Shown in pieces: positions 62,385 through 64,000 of a DNA stretch of 64,000 nt. Source of the stretch: DATENM01 sp045807725 (GTDB lineage: Bacteria > Acidobacteriota > Blastocatellia > UBA7656); assembly GCA_045807725.1 (NCBI GenBank), contig JBJMGV010000027.1, positions 38,238 to 102,237 of the forward strand. Direction: 5' to 3'. Below the pieces are notes generated by a model that saw nothing but the letters and a program-made list of their open reading frames with translations, was not told the origin of the DNA and did no database searches. Every line of letters begins with the position of its first letter. Positions within the stretch are counted from its first letter, which is position 1. The translations under genes were made by a program, and so were the position numbers.

Positions 62385-64000
62385 ATGTGTGGAATCTGCG
62401 GCATTGCTATCCCTGAATCTTCATCTCACCGCCTGGATGTAGCTGTGCTCGTCCGTATGCGCGACGCCCTCTTTCATCGCGGCCCTGACGATGCCGGCCT
62501 CCTGCTGGATTCTCACATCGCCTTAGCCCATCGCCGCCTCTCCATTGTCGATCTCTCTGGCGGTCATCAGCCTATGTTCAACGAAGACGACTCGCTCGCC
62601 ATCGTCTTCAACGGCGAAATCTATAACCACTCCGACTTTCGCGCCGAGCTGGAACAATACGGCCATCGCTACCGCTCGCACTCAGACACCGAGACTATCC
62701 TTCACCTCTACGAAGAGCATGGCCGCCGCTGTGTCGAATACCTGCGCGGCATGTTCGCCTTCGCCCTCTGCGACCGCAAGCAGCGCCGCCTCCTGCTCGC
62801 CCGCGACCGCTTAGGCATCAAGCCGCTCTACTACTCACTCGCTGACGACGGCACGCTGCATTTCGCTTCAGAGATCAAGTCATTGCTCGAAGCTTCAGCC
62901 GTCAAGCCACAGTTGAACTACGCAGCGCTTGCGGATTTCGCCGCCAATCGCGCCACGATGGGTGAGGCGACGCTGTTTCGCGGCGTCAAGCGCTTGCTGC
63001 CCGGCCACACTCTGCTCTGGCACGACGGCCACGTCAGCATCGAACCCTACTGGCAGCTCAGCTTCAGCAAGCCCGATGACTCATTGACTGACGCCGACCA
63101 CGTCGCCCGCTTCCGCGAGTTGTTTGAAGAAGCCGTGCGGCTGCGGCTGATGAGCGATGTGCCGTTAGGCATGTTCTTGAGCGGCGGCATCGATTCATCA
63201 GCCATCGCCGCGGTGATGAGCCGGCTGGTCAAAGCGCCAATCAAGACCTTCTCGGTAGCCTTTGCTGAACGTGAAGCCAACGAGCTGGAGTATGCCCGCA
63301 TTGTTGCGCGCGCCTTCAAGACCGAGCATCACGAGATCATCGTCAGCCCGGCGGAGTTCTTCGCGGCGCTGCCGCAGATGGTCTATCAGGAAGACGAGCC
63401 GATTGCGCATTCGTCGAGTGTGCCGCTCTACTTTGTGTCGAAGCTGGCAGCCCGTCACGTCAAGGTGGTGCTGACGGGCGAAGGCTCGGATGAGTTGCTG
63501 GCCGGCTATGACAAGTATCGCAAGACGATCTACAACCTGGCGCTGGGCCGCAGGTATCACCAGCTTGCGCCTGAGTGGATGAAGCGCAGCGTGGCGCGGC
63601 GGATTGAGCAGATGCGCGGCGCTTCAAAGCTGAGGCAGAAGCTGACGCGGACGTTCCTGTGTTTAGAGCCGAACATCGAGCAGTTGTACTTCGACAACTT
63701 CTCAGTCTACAGCCGAGCGCGACAGCAAGAGTTGTTCACACGAGAGGCGCGCGAGCAGATGGGCAGCGGGGATGCCTATGAAGCGATGCGACAACAGCTA
63801 GAGGCGAGCGATGCCGAGACGGTGTTGGAGCAGTTGTTAGCGGCAGACCTGAAGACCTACCTGCACGAGTTGTTGATGAAGCAGGATCAGATGAGCATGG
63901 CGGCCTCCATCGAGAGCCGCGTGCCGTTTTTGGATCACAAGCTAGTGGAGTTCGCCTGCGGCTTGCCGGAAGAGATGAAGCTGCGGGGGTTGGAGACGAA
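62385..64000 (+). CDS. Glutamine-hydrolysing asparagine synthase-like amidotransferase, 3' truncated by window edge
   Basis: The ATG at 62385 starts MCGICGIAIPESS, with Cys2 as glutaminase nucleophile. RGPDDAG, FNGEIYNH and DTETILHLYEEHG fit the Ntn domain. The synthetase half has LSGGIDSSAIAA (about residue 264) and GEGSDELLAGYDKY. The frame stays open to the last base, about 538 codons. In XrtA-type loci such proteins may amidate a sugar acid of the EPS. No clear SD is seen before the ATG. Confidence 0.93.
   Translation, partial: MCGICGIAIPESSSHRLDVAVLVRMRDALFHRGPDDAGLLLDSHIALAHRRLSIVDLSGGHQPMFNEDDSLAIVFNGEIYNHSDFRAELEQYGHRYRSHSDTETILHLYEEHGRRCVEYLRGMFAFALCDRKQRRLLLARDRLGIKPLYYSLADDGTLHFASEIKSLLEASAVKPQLNYAALADFAANRATMGEATLFRGVKRLLPGHTLLWHDGHVSIEPYWQLSFSKPDDSLTDADHVARFRELFEEAVRLRLMSDVPLGMFLSGGIDSSAIAAVMSRLVKAPIKTFSVAFAEREANELEYARIVARAFKTEHHEIIVSPAEFFAALPQMVYQEDEPIAHSSSVPLYFVSKLAARHVKVVLTGEGSDELLAGYDKYRKTIYNLALGRRYHQLAPEWMKRSVARRIEQMRGASKLRQKLTRTFLCLEPNIEQLYFDNFSVYSRARQQELFTREAREQMGSGDAYEAMRQQLEASDAETVLEQLLAADLKTYLHELLMKQDQMSMAASIESRVPFLDHKLVEFACGLPEEMKLRGLET

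Overview
The window looks like a chromosomal segment of a GC-rich soil bacterium, most likely Acidobacteriota of the Blastocatellia type. I infer this from the GC-rich coding style, the very long secreted proteins built from IPT/TIG, PKD and jelly-roll modules, the BNR and YVTN propeller proteins, and an exopolysaccharide (EPS) locus of the XrtA/PEP-CTERM type. No rRNA or tRNA gene was seen, so the taxonomic call is inference only.

Left part (1-14 kb): the 3' end of a non-ribosomal peptide synthetase (A-PCP-TE, with a Cys in the thioesterase nucleophile position), then three very large secreted proteins. Each carries a different phosphodiester-cleaving fold (phospholipase D-like, PLC/acid-phosphatase-like phosphoesterase, and endonuclease/exonuclease/phosphatase). 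They share accessory modules: TIG repeats, a beta-sandwich beginning DDF, and a jelly-roll-like module here called the YASEA module. EPS block 1 (14.6-19.4 kb) has two family-2 glycosyltransferases, a degenerate membrane Ser/Thr kinase and an ExeA-like ATPase, followed by a divergent sigma-factor-like protein.

Middle (21-41 kb): a BNR-propeller protein, a YVTN-propeller/dihaem protein, an unknown secreted protein, an XRE-PIN toxin-antitoxin-like pair, a cupredoxin plus multicopper oxidase operon, and a compact eight-gene minus-strand operon (40915 to 33401). That operon encodes two glycosyltransferases, three methyltransferases, a GTP cyclohydrolase II fused to an MDR dehydrogenase, a 6-pyruvoyl-tetrahydropterin-synthase-like protein lacking the usual Cys, and a YdjC/ChbG-type deacetylase. 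It reads as a biosynthetic pathway for a glycosylated, methylated GTP-derived (pterin-like) metabolite and is the best candidate for an undescribed system.

Island (about 41.0-46.8 kb): visibly more AT-rich and plasmid-like. It has a tyrosine recombinase, a small MerR/excisionase-type HTH protein, ParA, and a putative replication initiator with a winged helix and a DnaA domain-I-like C terminus, whose own coding sequence contains 18-bp-spaced palindromic iteron-like repeats.

Right part (47-64 kb): EPS block 2. It has a Wzz-like chain-length protein, a BY-kinase-like ATPase with Arg in place of the Walker A Lys, a polyprenyl glycosylphosphotransferase, Wza-like export protein, XRE regulator, O-antigen-ligase-like protein, membrane GT2, a giant beta-helix/PKD protein, a small PEP-CTERM-like protein, a formyltransferase, a polysaccharide deacetylase and an AsnB-type amidotransferase that runs off the edge. 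A shared element (TTTTGCAAA, about 9 nt, then a TT..(A/G)GT(A/T)T..GAAA-like half) precedes four EPS transcription units in both blocks, suggesting they form one regulon although they lie about 30 kb apart.
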